DNA from: Sphingobacteriales bacterium 50-39
Lineage (GTDB): Bacteria; Bacteroidota; Bacteroidia; Chitinophagales; Chitinophagaceae
DNA length: 64,000 nt
Reading direction: 5' to 3'
Assembly: GCA_001898505.1 (NCBI GenBank)
Contig: MKTZ01000001.1
Location: 1,054,001 to 1,118,000 of the forward strand
The notes below the pieces were generated by a model. That model was not told the origin of the DNA and did not search any database. It saw nothing but the letters and a program-made list of their open reading frames with translations. The position numbers and the translations under genes were made by a program. This document shows, piece by piece, positions 9,177 through 17,728 of the stretch; the stretch's first letter is position 1, and each line of letters starts with the position of its first letter.

Positions 9177-9920
9177 CTAATATGGCTCCGGGCTTACGGC
9201 CGTCCAGCCTCCATCTACGACGATTGTCTGACCTGTAATATGGCGGGCTTGTGGGGAGACCAGGAAGAGGGCGGCATCGGCGATGTCGCGGGTGGTGGCC
9301 GGCCGGCCCATTGGGGTGATCGTGGACCAGGTCCTTTCGTAATTTGTATCGCCTGCTGTTCTTTCCGTCATGGTGGCGCCTGGGGCGACCGTATTTACTG
9401 TGATCTTGAAGGGAGATAATTCGATGACCAGGTTGCGGGCAAGCATTTCCAGGGCAGCCTTGCTCATGCCGTAGGCGGCGAGGTTCTTATGGGCCTGGTG
9501 GCCTGTGACCGAGGACATGAAGAGGATGCTGCCGCCGTCGCCCTGTGCTTTCATCTGAAGGGCTGCGGTCTGGGCCAGGAAGAAACTGCCGGCGAGGTTG
9601 ACCTGCATGACGCGGTGGAAGGATTCGGAGGGGTAGGTGAGGAAGTCGCCGAAGAGGGTGATGCCTGCATTGGCGATGGCGATGTCCAGGCGGCCGAAGA
9701 TGGATACTGTCTCGCCGACCATGCGCCTGATGAAGTCGACGTCTGCGACGTCTCCGGGAAATGGGATGCATTTTTCGCCCAGCTGTTCTGCTGCCTGGCG
9801 GGCCAGCGCTGTATCACTGTCGTTGAGAATTACGCGGGCGCCCTGTGCGACCAACTGCCGGCATATTTCGAAGCCAATGCCCTGGCCTGCTCCCGTGACT
9901 ATTGCTAGTTTATCTTTCAT
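9177..9920 (-). CDS. Short-chain dehydrogenase/reductase (SDR)
   Basis: A classical SDR of 247 residues, cytoplasmic, using NAD(P)H to interconvert an alcohol and a ketone. The cofactor loop TGAGQGIG lies at residues 9-16, DVADVD and ANAG follow, and the catalytic Ser...Tyr-x3-Lys set is SSVTG...YGMSK. The C-terminus (ITGQTIVVDGGW) is typical of the FabG-like branch. It runs opposite to the sugar operon, converging on the GMC gene with 35 bp between their stops, and lies 18 bp downstream of the nucleoid-associated protein gene, with which it may be co-transcribed. The substrate is unknown; a sugar or fatty-acyl substrate would both fit. Confidence 0.9.
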   Translation of the reverse strand: MKDKLAIVTGAGQGIGFEICRQLVAQGARVILNDSDTALARQAAEQLGEKCIPFPGDVADVDFIRRMVGETVSIFGRLDIAIANAGITLFGDFLTYPSESFHRVMQVNLAGSFFLAQTAALQMKAQGDGGSILFMSSVTGHQAHKNLAAYGMSKAALEMLARNLVIELSPFKITVNTVAPGATMTERTAGDTNYERTWSTITPMGRPATTRDIADAALFLVSPQARHITGQTIVVDGGWTAVSPEPY

Positions 9921-9938
9921 ACTGCGTAAGTTAGGAAA

Positions 9939-10982
9939 TCACGCCTCCTGATCAAAATAGATCTTGTAATAATGCTTTTGAAGGGCCTCGTCATAGCCTT
10001 TCTCGATGAGTTCGCGATTGCCGTGGACATAGATATGAAAGTTCTTATCCAGCTTGATAACGCTTTTGAATACACGGGCCTGTTTTTTTACGGCCTGGGG
10101 GGAGATGTAAAACTCGTCAGCGGGGGCCATGGGATTGGATTCCCGGTATTGCTGGTCATACTGGCGGAATGATTGTATGAGATCTTCGTGGTGGAGGACC
10201 TCCGTCTCGAACTCCGTTTTGTTGAACTGATCATGGGTTTTGAAATAGTCCATGGAGCGATTGAGGAGGTCGATCTGTTCCGTCCTGGACACTTCAAAAT
10301 CATCCGGCATCTTTTGGGTGACGAAATTCTTTGTGATTGTCAGGAAACCCTGTGTATGGAGGAACTCATTCTGCCGGATGAGAACCCCGAGGAACTTGTC
10401 CTTCCAGTAGAGGGCTTCTTCCCCTTTGCCATTGGAGTCGAAGATGAGCAACTCGTAGCCTTTGTCCTGCTGATGGTTGAGGATGAGACAGCCTTTGTCG
10501 AGCTTTGCCAGCTCAGCCCCTTCCTTTAAGGAAAGCTGCAGTCCATCCGAGGAGGGGTCGATGTCGGCAAAGAGGGATCTTGTTTCCGCCTTGAAGAGAC
10601 CGATGGCTTCCGTGGGAGTGTCATCGATGAGGATATCCGTAAAAAAAGTCACATACAGCTCGCCCGGTCTTATCTTCGGGTGAACGGAGGCTTCGTAGAG
10701 ATGGGTGGCGATGCTTTGGGACTGTGGGTGGAATTCCGCAGGGTCGTCGAAGATCTTCTTTATATAATTATATACTTCGTGGTAGTCGAGGGAGGATGTA
10801 TGGTGGAAGGAGTAGCGCTCGTGGGCGTCCTTGAATCGATGGAGGAGCACTTCCGCCATGCGGACTCTGAGGTCCGTGTCCAGATCCTGTTCCTTGCGGG
10901 AAACGAGCATGGGCTGGCCGTTTTGTTTGTTGCCGGTATAGTGAACGGCCAGTCTGGTCATAGAAGCTTCCGTGAAAAGCAT
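9939..10982 (-). CDS. Nucleoid-associated protein, NdpA/YejK family
   Basis: A 347-residue cytoplasmic protein matching the 37-kDa nucleoid-associated family (PF04245): N-terminal LAVHYTGNK, the central LFKAETRSLF, and the regular mix of acidic helices through to the C-terminus. E. coli YejK associates with the chromosome; its molecular role is poorly known. The frame extends to 11036, but the ATG at 10982 gives the family-like start MLFTEAS before LAVHYTGNK. The start codon lies only 22 bp from that of the divergent membrane-protein gene, so the promoter of at least one of the two must lie inside the other gene or just within the gap. Confidence 0.8.
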   Translation of the reverse strand: MLFTEASMTRLAVHYTGNKQNGQPMLVSRKEQDLDTDLRVRMAEVLLHRFKDAHERYSFHHTSSLDYHEVYNYIKKIFDDPAEFHPQSQSIATHLYEASVHPKIRPGELYVTFFTDILIDDTPTEAIGLFKAETRSLFADIDPSSDGLQLSLKEGAELAKLDKGCLILNHQQDKGYELLIFDSNGKGEEALYWKDKFLGVLIRQNEFLHTQGFLTITKNFVTQKMPDDFEVSRTEQIDLLNRSMDYFKTHDQFNKTEFETEVLHHEDLIQSFRQYDQQYRESNPMAPADEFYISPQAVKKQARVFKSVIKLDKNFHIYVHGNRELIEKGYDEALQKHYYKIYFDQEA

Positions 10983-11004
10983 AAAAAATCGCAAATATAG
11001 GTAT

Positions 11005-11388
11005 ATGAAGTTTACCAGATCGCACCTGCTGATCATTGTTTACAGTCTCCTGGTGGTGTTGTATACCCTCTATCTGACCCAGCTCAGGCATCCCTGGCGG
11101 TATTACCTGGAATTCATGCTGATCAGCGGATATTGTTTCTTTATTCTACAGGGCATCCTGCTGCGATCGAGGAACTGGGGGATCTTGCTGCTGTTGCCCC
11201 TGGCCGTATCGGTGATAGCTATTGTAGCGGGCTACCTGCTATTGTTTATCCTTCGGTTGGGGGGAGGGACCCTGCTGGATGCCGATAGTGCGGATATGAT
11301 CCTGCTGTCGGGGCTGGTCATCGGAGGGGGCGTATATTCGTTACGGTGGATCAAGGGGGGGAAGGGTGCTCGAAAAGGGAAAAAGTAA
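11005..11388 (+). CDS. Small membrane protein of unknown function
   Basis: I do not recognise this 127-residue protein. It has about four hydrophobic segments (near residues 6-22, 36-51, 60-82 and 93-108), a short loop between the first two and a strongly basic tail (KGGKGARKGKK). It is a plausible inner-membrane protein with its basic end in the cytoplasm. The ATG at 11005 is preferred over 10972, which would overlap the divergent gene's start. It may share a control region with the NdpA-like gene, but nothing else in the context indicates a role. Confidence 0.55.
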   Translation: MKFTRSHLLIIVYSLLVVLYTLYLTQLRHPWRYYLEFMLISGYCFFILQGILLRSRNWGILLLLPLAVSVIAIVAGYLLLFILRLGGGTLLDADSADMILLSGLVIGGGVYSLRWIKGGKGARKGKK

Positions 11389-11550
11389 ATGTTTGTTGAG
11401 TAGTTGCTTATGTATAAAAAAAATATTAATTTCTAATAATGGGAAATTTTTCCAAGGATTGATACAATAAAATATCCCATAATCCCTTTTATATTAGCGA
11501 ATTTTTCATTAAGTTGAAACTAAAATCCAATCATTTTAAAACCAATTTTT

Positions 11551-11658
11551 ATGAGACCCCAACCCAAACAAACCTCGCCGCCGTCCGGGCAGACACACTC
11601 TCCAGGGCGAACCAAGGGTTCGCTGGCCGAAGGCCAAACATTAGCTTTTAATTCCTAG
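11551..11658 (+). CDS. Possible 35-codon leader ORF carrying a repeat
   Basis: An ATG preceded by the AT-rich run ACCAATTTTT, a context resembling real starts in this genome, opens a 35-residue frame rich in Pro, Gln and Ser (MRPQPKQTSPPSGQ at its start). It ends shortly after GSLAEGQTLAF, the same peptide type that the repeat encodes in the two OmpA genes near 26 kb. It has no signal peptide and no known homologue that I recognise. It may be a translated leader, a decayed gene start, or chance. It is in the same frame as the downstream cargo gene but separated from it by several stops. Confidence 0.25.
   Translation: MRPQPKQTSPPSGQTHSPGRTKGSLAEGQTLAFNS
11607..11645 (+). repeat. Double-hairpin repeat, copy 1
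   Basis: Two adjacent perfect stem-loops: GCGAACC/GGTTCGC with an AAG loop (11607-11623), then TGGCC/GGCCA with a GAA loop (11624-11636), followed by AACATTAGC. The order of stems and the closing ACATTA match the other copies. Read on this strand it encodes a GSLAEGQTLA-type peptide. Confidence 0.75.
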
Positions 11659-11775
11659 TACATCATCCACCGATTGCTTCCCGGAAGCACGACATAGAGC
11701 TATTTCGTTGTATTCCAAAGGGAAGTCAATCACGAAAATGAGCCATTAGGTATTTCGTATTAAACCCCGTATGCT

Positions 11776-14700
11776 ATGTCTGCCCCCATGAAACCGACTA
11801 TACTGAACCTACTTACATCTCTTAAAGACTCAGGCCGCCGCCGAAAAATACTTTCTGCGCTGGTCATTGGGCTTATTTTTCTTGCAGGCGCTTCCCTGAA
11901 AGGGGTAGCGGCGCCTGGCGTTCCGCATGCCGGGACGGGCATCCATGACGCGGTTGAAACGTATACCTTCACGATCATCAAGGATAATTCTGTCGTCAGT
12001 GATCTACCGGACATCATTCAGGTACATGTCACTCCGACACCTGCATACCCGCCCGGGGAGCCGCTCACTTTCTCCATCCAGGGTTCTACGTACACTCCTA
12101 CGATCTATACGGATGCGTCGGGTAATGCGGTCCTGCAGTTTTCCGGTGTCAATCCAGGTCCTGTGACTGTAACGATTTACAAGGGTCAGAACACTCTGGG
12201 GCCGGTGGTCGGGACTGTCACCGTAAACTTTATTGCGACACCCGGGCCAATCGATCCCTCGAAAAGTTATATTGGTGTCGTTCAGACCCCAAACATAGCC
12301 GATGGTGTCAGCCAGGACATAGTCAAAGCACATCTTGTCGATATATACGGCAATCCCATGTACAATACGCCTGTCGATTTCAGCATCGTATCGGGCGTGG
12401 CCAGCTTTGTGGCGGGGCCAACTGTATCGACAGACCCTTTGAGCGGTGCACATCCCGGTGAGGCTTTTGCGACCCTGGTGAGTACAACGGTGGGAAGTGT
12501 GAATGTGCGGGCTATCGTGGGAGGTGTCACTCTCCTCAGCAGCAATGGGAGTACTGCTGTCCCGGTGCTGTTCGTGGTCGGTCCGCCCGACGCTTCAAAG
12601 AGTCTTATCAGCGTGGTGCATAGTCCTGAAACTGCCAATGGCACGAACCAGGATGTGGTGAAGGCGCATATTGTGGATGCCAATAATCATGTTATTGCCA
12701 ATGCCTCCGTTACCTTTGCCATCTACAGCGGAACCGGTCAGTTCGTCGGAAATGCCACCGTCACAACGGATGTCAATGGGGATGTCACCATTCCTATCGT
12801 GAGCACTGTGGCGGGAGATGTGCAGGTACAGGCGCAGGTGAACGGAACTTCTATCAGCAATGGTGCGGGTGGAACGACCGTAACCGTGCAATTCGTAGCG
12901 GATGTGCCCAGCACCGCGACCAGCTATATTAGTGTTGTGCATAGCCCCGAAACTGCCAATGGTACCAACCAGGACCTGGTGAAAATTCATCTGGCCGACC
13001 CGAAGGGGAATCTTATCGGTGGCGCCTGGGTAACGTTCACCATCTTAAGCGGTACAGGTCAATTTGTGGGTAGCGCGACCGTGCAGACCGGTGGTCCGTC
13101 AAGCGGCAGTTTCGGAGAATTTACCATTCCCATCGTCAGCACGGTGGTGGGCGACGTGGTGATACAATGCCAGGTCAATGGAACCCCGTTTATTTTCTCC
13201 AATAATACAGATGGAGGCAAGTCTGTCAAGGTGCAGTTCGTGGCAGGTGCGCCCGATGCTTCAAAGAGCGTAATTTCTGTCGTTCAGAGCCCGGCTGCGG
13301 CCGATGGTGTAGGGCAGGATATCGTAAAAGTGCATCTGGTGGATGCCAATGGTAATCCCACCAGTGGTACTGTTACCTTCAGCATTTTCAGCGGCACCGG
13401 TCAGTTCGTAGGTAATGCCACGGTAAATGTCACCGTGGATGGCACCATCGCGCTGGTGAGCAACGTCGTAGGGAATGTGGTGGTACAGGCGCAATTGCCC
13501 GATGGCAGCTTTATCAGCAATGGCAGCGGCGGGAATTCCGTAACTGTGCAGTTTGTAGCCGGTGCGCCCGTTGCGTCGAAGAGTCTTCTTTCCGTCGTTC
13601 AGAGCCCGGCCACGGCCGATGGGGTAACGCAGGACGTGGTGAAGGTACATTTGGTAGATGCCAATGGTAATCCTACCACTGGTACTGTTACCTTCAGCAT
13701 TCTTAGCGGTACCGGTCAGTTTGTCGGCAGTGTCACGGTGAATGTCAACGTAGATGCTACTATTCCGCTGGTGAGCACGGTAGCGGGCGATGTCGTGGTG
13801 CAGGCGAAACTGGCCGATGGAACTTTTGTCAGCAACGGCAGCGGCGGCAATTCCGTGACTGTGCAGTTTGTCGCGGGTCCGGGCGTACCTTCTGCGCCGA
13901 ACGCTCCCAGCGGCAAGGGTACGATGCTGACCACGATAAAGAATTATGCTGCGGCGGATGGAACGGCGATAGACAAGGTGAATGCGCATATCACGGATGC
14001 ATATGGCAACGTCGTGAAGAATGAGGTGGTGACCTTCTCAATAAGGACGGGTGGAACGGCTGACGGTACCGCCCAGCTTGTGGGCACGGTGACGGTGACA
14101 ACGGATGCCAATGGGAATGCCACCATGTCGATCACCAATACGGTGGCGGGTACGGTATGGATCGATGCTACTATCATCTACAATGCTAATCCCACTGCCC
14201 TCATCGACGGCAGCTACCAGGAAGTGACCTTCGTAAATCAGCCGGATGTAACCAATCCCGAGACAAAGCTGATCGTCATCGTATATGAAGCGCTGGCGGA
14301 TGGACAGTCGACGACCGTTGTGAAGGCGCACGTAGTAGACCAGAATGGAACTGCATTGCCCGACCAGGAAGTGAAATTCAGCATCGACAGCGGCAACGCC
14401 CAGATCATCACACCCGGACCCTGGAAGACAGATCCCAACGGCGATGTCTCCATCGACCTCACCAGCACCAAGCCGGGATTTGTACTGGTAACAGCCACGG
14501 TATCGGTGAGCGGGGTCGATAAGCCAATAACATTCGGAAGCCCGGCGAGGGTGAAGTTTGCGCCAATAAATATATATGTACCGAAGGTGTTCACACCGAA
14601 CGGGGATGGAACGAATGATATACTGAAGCCCATATTGGTAGGTATATCCGCCTTCCATTACTTCAATGTATACAACCGGTGGGGCAACCTGGTCTTTACG

Positions 14701-14841
14701 ACGCAGGACCCGAATCATGGTTGGGATGGGACGTTCAAAGGGGTACCGCAGCCGGTGGAAACGTATCTGTGGATCGCCGAGGGCGTCGATATCAACGGTA
14801 AGAAGATCGTAGCGAAGGGTATGACGTCGCTGGTAAAGTAA
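11776..14841 (+). CDS. T9SS type B cargo: surface protein with tandem Ig-like domains
   Basis: A 1021-residue exported protein. A hydrophobic signal (ILSALVIGLIFLAGASLKGVA) lies at about residues 28-48 after a basic start. Then come eight Ig-like domains of about 100-120 residues resembling Big_1/invasin modules. Five of them (from about nucleotides 12260, 12590, 12910, 13250 and 13570) open with a near-identical strand ending in the pattern ADG...QD.VK.H, a clear internal expansion. The last 85 residues (VPKVFTPNGDGTNDILKP...YNRWGNLVF...GWDGTFKG...Y.W) are the type B T9SS sorting domain, so the protein crosses the outer membrane by T9SS and is anchored or released at the surface. Genes for a PorP/SprF protein and an OmpA protein follow immediately. 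Likely an adhesin or sheath component; no catalytic domain is visible. Confidence 0.85.
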   Translation: MSAPMKPTILNLLTSLKDSGRRRKILSALVIGLIFLAGASLKGVAAPGVPHAGTGIHDAVETYTFTIIKDNSVVSDLPDIIQVHVTPTPAYPPGEPLTFSIQGSTYTPTIYTDASGNAVLQFSGVNPGPVTVTIYKGQNTLGPVVGTVTVNFIATPGPIDPSKSYIGVVQTPNIADGVSQDIVKAHLVDIYGNPMYNTPVDFSIVSGVASFVAGPTVSTDPLSGAHPGEAFATLVSTTVGSVNVRAIVGGVTLLSSNGSTAVPVLFVVGPPDASKSLISVVHSPETANGTNQDVVKAHIVDANNHVIANASVTFAIYSGTGQFVGNATVTTDVNGDVTIPIVSTVAGDVQVQAQVNGTSISNGAGGTTVTVQFVADVPSTATSYISVVHSPETANGTNQDLVKIHLADPKGNLIGGAWVTFTILSGTGQFVGSATVQTGGPSSGSFGEFTIPIVSTVVGDVVIQCQVNGTPFIFSNNTDGGKSVKVQFVAGAPDASKSVISVVQSPAAADGVGQDIVKVHLVDANGNPTSGTVTFSIFSGTGQFVGNATVNVTVDGTIALVSNVVGNVVVQAQLPDGSFISNGSGGNSVTVQFVAGAPVASKSLLSVVQSPATADGVTQDVVKVHLVDANGNPTTGTVTFSILSGTGQFVGSVTVNVNVDATIPLVSTVAGDVVVQAKLADGTFVSNGSGGNSVTVQFVAGPGVPSAPNAPSGKGTMLTTIKNYAAADGTAIDKVNAHITDAYGNVVKNEVVTFSIRTGGTADGTAQLVGTVTVTTDANGNATMSITNTVAGTVWIDATIIYNANPTALIDGSYQEVTFVNQPDVTNPETKLIVIVYEALADGQSTTVVKAHVVDQNGTALPDQEVKFSIDSGNAQIITPGPWKTDPNGDVSIDLTSTKPGFVLVTATVSVSGVDKPITFGSPARVKFAPINIYVPKVFTPNGDGTNDILKPILVGISAFHYFNVYNRWGNLVFTTQDPNHGWDGTFKGVPQPVETYLWIAEGVDINGKKIVAKGMTSLVK

Positions 14842-14892
14842 AGTATCAGCGTGCGTTGTGTCAATATATAAAATAGTAAATCCAATATCCAG

Positions 14893-15864
14893 ATGAGGAA
14901 GAATTATATCATACTGTCTCTTTTGCTACTCGCGGGCTTTGCCCGTGGGCAGGAGATCAACTTCTCGCGGGTGCAGGATATGGCAATCTGGTATAACCAA
15001 TCCCTCAAGACCGACAAGCAAAACAGTCTAAAGCTCAATTACCGCAATGTTCAATATGGAGGTCAGATAGCTTACAACAGCGTGGCGGCCCTTTTCGATA
15101 TGCCGCTGTTGTCCAAGGAAGCCAAGACCAAGGAGAATGCATCTTATTTCAGCCTGGCTGCCGGCGCTGCCTCGGACAAGTCCAATGAAGGCATATTAAA
15201 CAATGTTACGGGGATGTTAGGCATATCGTATGCCGTACCTATCGGGCGTAAGGAGACGTATCTGGCTGCAGGTTTCCAGGGCGCCTATTACCAAAGCAAT
15301 TTCAATGTGAATGGCGTGTCGAATGCCTTTGGCGACCAGTATGATGCTTACGGTCCCATAGAAGGCGCTCCCTCTGCCGACCGGCTGGCTTCCGGCTGGA
15401 GCTATGGGCATTTCAATCTGAATGCAGGCGTCTCTGTATTCAGCAATGCACGGTATGACAAATGGTATTTCGGGGTATCTGCCATGCAGATAAACAAGCC
15501 CTATTCCTATAAGATCAAGTCAGACAGCACGCGTTTGAAGATGAACTACGGCATACAAGGCGGATACCGCTATGTCACCCAGTCCGATGACGAAGTGGCT
15601 TTCTATATGATGATGAACTGGCAGGGGCCGGCTTATCGTCATTACTATAATTTTTCCTATACCAAGGCCATACCCGGAGTAACAGGTGGGGCGGCTGTAG
15701 GGCTGGGGCTGGGGTATCGTTATGACGATGCACTGGTTCCCAATCTGGACATACGGTATCAGAAGCTGATCATAGGAGTTTTATATGATATCAATATTTC
15801 AACCATCAGCGCCGCGGGTATTACCCGTAACGGATTAGAGCTAGCGCTTAAAATAGATTTTTAG
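14893..15864 (+). CDS. PorP/SprF family T9SS-associated outer-membrane protein
   Basis: A 323-residue outer-membrane protein with a signal peptide ending near residue 20 (ARGQE). The mature N-terminus (INFSRVQDMAIWYNQSL) and the alternating aromatic strands through to the C-terminal Phe are those of PorP/SprF beta-barrels. Members are needed for secretion or surface attachment of particular type B cargo and are typically encoded right after that cargo, as here (51 bp after the stop). This gene is therefore probably dedicated to the 1021-residue Ig-like protein upstream. A housekeeping PorP would instead sit with PorK-N, which are absent from this window. Confidence 0.85.
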   Translation: MRKNYIILSLLLLAGFARGQEINFSRVQDMAIWYNQSLKTDKQNSLKLNYRNVQYGGQIAYNSVAALFDMPLLSKEAKTKENASYFSLAAGAASDKSNEGILNNVTGMLGISYAVPIGRKETYLAAGFQGAYYQSNFNVNGVSNAFGDQYDAYGPIEGAPSADRLASGWSYGHFNLNAGVSVFSNARYDKWYFGVSAMQINKPYSYKIKSDSTRLKMNYGIQGGYRYVTQSDDEVAFYMMMNWQGPAYRHYYNFSYTKAIPGVTGGAAVGLGLGYRYDDALVPNLDIRYQKLIIGVLYDINISTISAAGITRNGLELALKIDF

Positions 15865-15889
15865 CAATTAAGGTTTTAAAAACTAACCC

Positions 15890-17425
15890 ATGAAGAAGGT
15901 AATTATTTGTTTGACCGGTGTTTTTCTGCTGACCCTTGGAGGTTTGCGGGCGCAGGACGGTACTACGCCAGGCACAGATACGGCACGACAGCAGCCTGTA
16001 GTGGATACGACTGGCTCGGTGAAAGACACCACGGCGACTGCCAGGGACACCTCGGGCACTGTCAAGGATACGACGGGCACCGTCAGGGATACCACTGTGA
16101 CGGTGGTCACGCCGGACAAAGATACCGTGGCCGTTGCCGTCTCCATGCCCAAGGATGCAGGATCCCCGCCGTCACAACCTTCTCAGCCTTCGCAGCCGCA
16201 GGATTCAACTGCCAGGGAGGAAAATCCCGGCCGGCAACTGGACACGCGCTGGTTCATATCTCCTCTTCTGAAATTCCAGTTCCAGGACTTTGCTTTTCTG
16301 GAAAAGAACAGAAAGGGATATCTCAGCGATGCCAACACATTACCTTTCTTCAGTCGTGGGAATGCGTCCTTTGCCGCCAGCGCGTATAAGAATCTTACCG
16401 GCAGGCTGTCCTTCAGCGCCGATCTGGGGCTTAGTTTCGGGCATGTCACCAATGATAATGTGCTGATCAGCCAGACCAAGTCGAAGACCTATAACCTGGT
16501 AAACGTCGCTTTGTATTATCATCTCCTGGCTGCGTCCTACCGGCTGCAGCCATATATCACCGTCGGGGTTAATGATATTATCAGCGATGCCTCCTATATC
16601 AGCGCGCCCATAGGTGTCGGGGCAAAGTTCAATGCCAAAAAGATAATGGTGATGGGCCAGATCACGTACGGATATGCAATGACCAATAGCGTTTCCAATA
16701 CTACCATGTACTCGATGGGTATTTACCTGCCTATCAAGAACAAGAAGCAGCGGAAGCAGGAGAAGGAGGATCAGTCTCCCTATAACAGGTCCAGCAAGGA
16801 CGATGACAAGAAAAAGGATAGCACTTCCAAGACCGGTCCCATTACGATCAATATTACCATCAATATGGACTCGGTGAGAAGGGCCAGGGGCATTAAGGAC
16901 GATGATGATGGTGGTTCCGGCAGAGATGGAAGAGATGGCGCCGATGGGTCAAATGGCTCCGGCGGCCGCAGGCGCGGACGTCATACGGGCAGTCTGGCTA
17001 CCGCCCTCAACCTGGACGACGACTTTGACGAAAGCGATTACAGGGTGGATACGTTAAATGGTGAGCCCGTCGTACGATTTGTCGTATACTTCGAATTCAA
17101 TGAATATGGTCTTAACTCCAAGGCGTTTGCCATCATCGACAAAGTGATCGATCATTTGAGACGCAAGTCGAACCTGGGTGTCGTCGAGATCAAGGGGTAT
17201 ACGGATGATGTGGGTACCAACCAGTACAACAACTTCCTCTCCCGCAGGAGGTCTAAGATGGTGCTGGAATATATGAATAGCCGGGGGATACCTTCGGACT
17301 ATATGAAGGCCAAGGCGTATGGCAGCGACAACCCTGTAGCCGACAACCAGGACCCGAACCGGGCATGGCTAAACCGTCGTGCGGAGATCATCGTACATGA
17401 ACGCGAAGCATCACGAACGCCATAA
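15890..17425 (+). CDS. OmpA-family protein with low-complexity linker
   Basis: A 511-residue envelope protein. After a signal peptide (to about residue 21, LRAQ) comes a repetitive Asp-Thr-rich stretch with several DTTGTV-type units (residues 35-75). Next is a Ser/Pro/Gln segment (SQPSQPSQPQ), then a beta-rich region that probably forms a barrel, a charged Lys/Asp/Gly-rich linker, and a C-terminal OmpA domain (about 385-505). The OmpA domain has VYFEFNEYGLN, VEIKGYTDDVGTNQYN, LSRRRSKMVLEYM and NRRAEIIV, which bind peptidoglycan. It follows the PorP/SprF gene by 25 bp, completing a cargo/PorP/OmpA set. It probably ties the surface complex to the cell wall. Confidence 0.85.
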   Translation: MKKVIICLTGVFLLTLGGLRAQDGTTPGTDTARQQPVVDTTGSVKDTTATARDTSGTVKDTTGTVRDTTVTVVTPDKDTVAVAVSMPKDAGSPPSQPSQPSQPQDSTAREENPGRQLDTRWFISPLLKFQFQDFAFLEKNRKGYLSDANTLPFFSRGNASFAASAYKNLTGRLSFSADLGLSFGHVTNDNVLISQTKSKTYNLVNVALYYHLLAASYRLQPYITVGVNDIISDASYISAPIGVGAKFNAKKIMVMGQITYGYAMTNSVSNTTMYSMGIYLPIKNKKQRKQEKEDQSPYNRSSKDDDKKKDSTSKTGPITINITINMDSVRRARGIKDDDDGGSGRDGRDGADGSNGSGGRRRGRHTGSLATALNLDDDFDESDYRVDTLNGEPVVRFVVYFEFNEYGLNSKAFAIIDKVIDHLRRKSNLGVVEIKGYTDDVGTNQYNNFLSRRRSKMVLEYMNSRGIPSDYMKAKAYGSDNPVADNQDPNRAWLNRRAEIIVHEREASRTP

Positions 17426-17517
17426 AAAAATAATTATGTACGTGAGTAAAAATAACTTTTTGTAAACAGTAGTTTATTGAAAATAATAGTATATTGAACA
17501 CTCGAAAATGAAAAACC

Positions 17518-17709
17518 ATGGACATTCGTATTGAACTGGTAGATGAAAGAGGGAATCATATCAACCCTAATCATGTAAGCGCAGTAGAATATTTAGCAAG
17601 ATTTTTGAATAAATGTGTTGTCAATAAAGTGTATCAGAAGATGATGGCGGCCGGCAAGTCGGGTACTATACTGGTGTACCAGGACCGGCTCGAGGTGCGG
17701 GAAGGCTGA
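17518..17709 (+). CDS. Short hypothetical protein
   Basis: A 63-residue soluble protein of unknown function, beginning MDIRIELVDERGNHINP. It has a predicted beta-helix-beta look: a charged strand, a central helix (VSAVEYLARFLNKCVVNKVYQKMM) and a final strand ILVYQDRLEV. It has no signal peptide and no motif I recognise. A 92-bp AT-rich gap separates it from the OmpA gene, so it may have its own promoter. It converges with the LytTR regulator gene, whose stop is 19 bp away. The open frame is short but has normal codon use for the region. Confidence 0.5.
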   Translation: MDIRIELVDERGNHINPNHVSAVEYLARFLNKCVVNKVYQKMMAAGKSGTILVYQDRLEVREG

Positions 17710-17728
17710 TCTTAGCCGGCGGGCGGCG

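Larger units (their letters stand above)
11389..11775. other. AT-rich intergenic leader with a mini-ORF and a double hairpin
   Basis: This 387-bp gap upstream of the large T9SS cargo gene is markedly AT-rich in its first half (11389-11550). It then holds a 35-codon open frame (11551-11658) whose second half is a copy of the window's double-hairpin repeat. The last 117 bp before the cargo start show no gene. The long leader suggests that the promoter and post-transcriptional control of the 11776-17425 operon lie here, but I could not fix a promoter: candidate boxes near 11459 and 11490 are too far apart. Confidence 0.5.

Noticed and set aside
11459-11496. Possible promoter with TTG and TATATTAG upstream of the T9SS cargo
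   Set aside because: The spacing of 28 bp is outside the 17-23 bp of Bacteroidota promoters and the -7 box is poor.
13261-13989. Minus-strand frame with repeated segments
   Set aside because: The repeats mirror the Ig-like domain repeats on the plus strand; it is a shadow.
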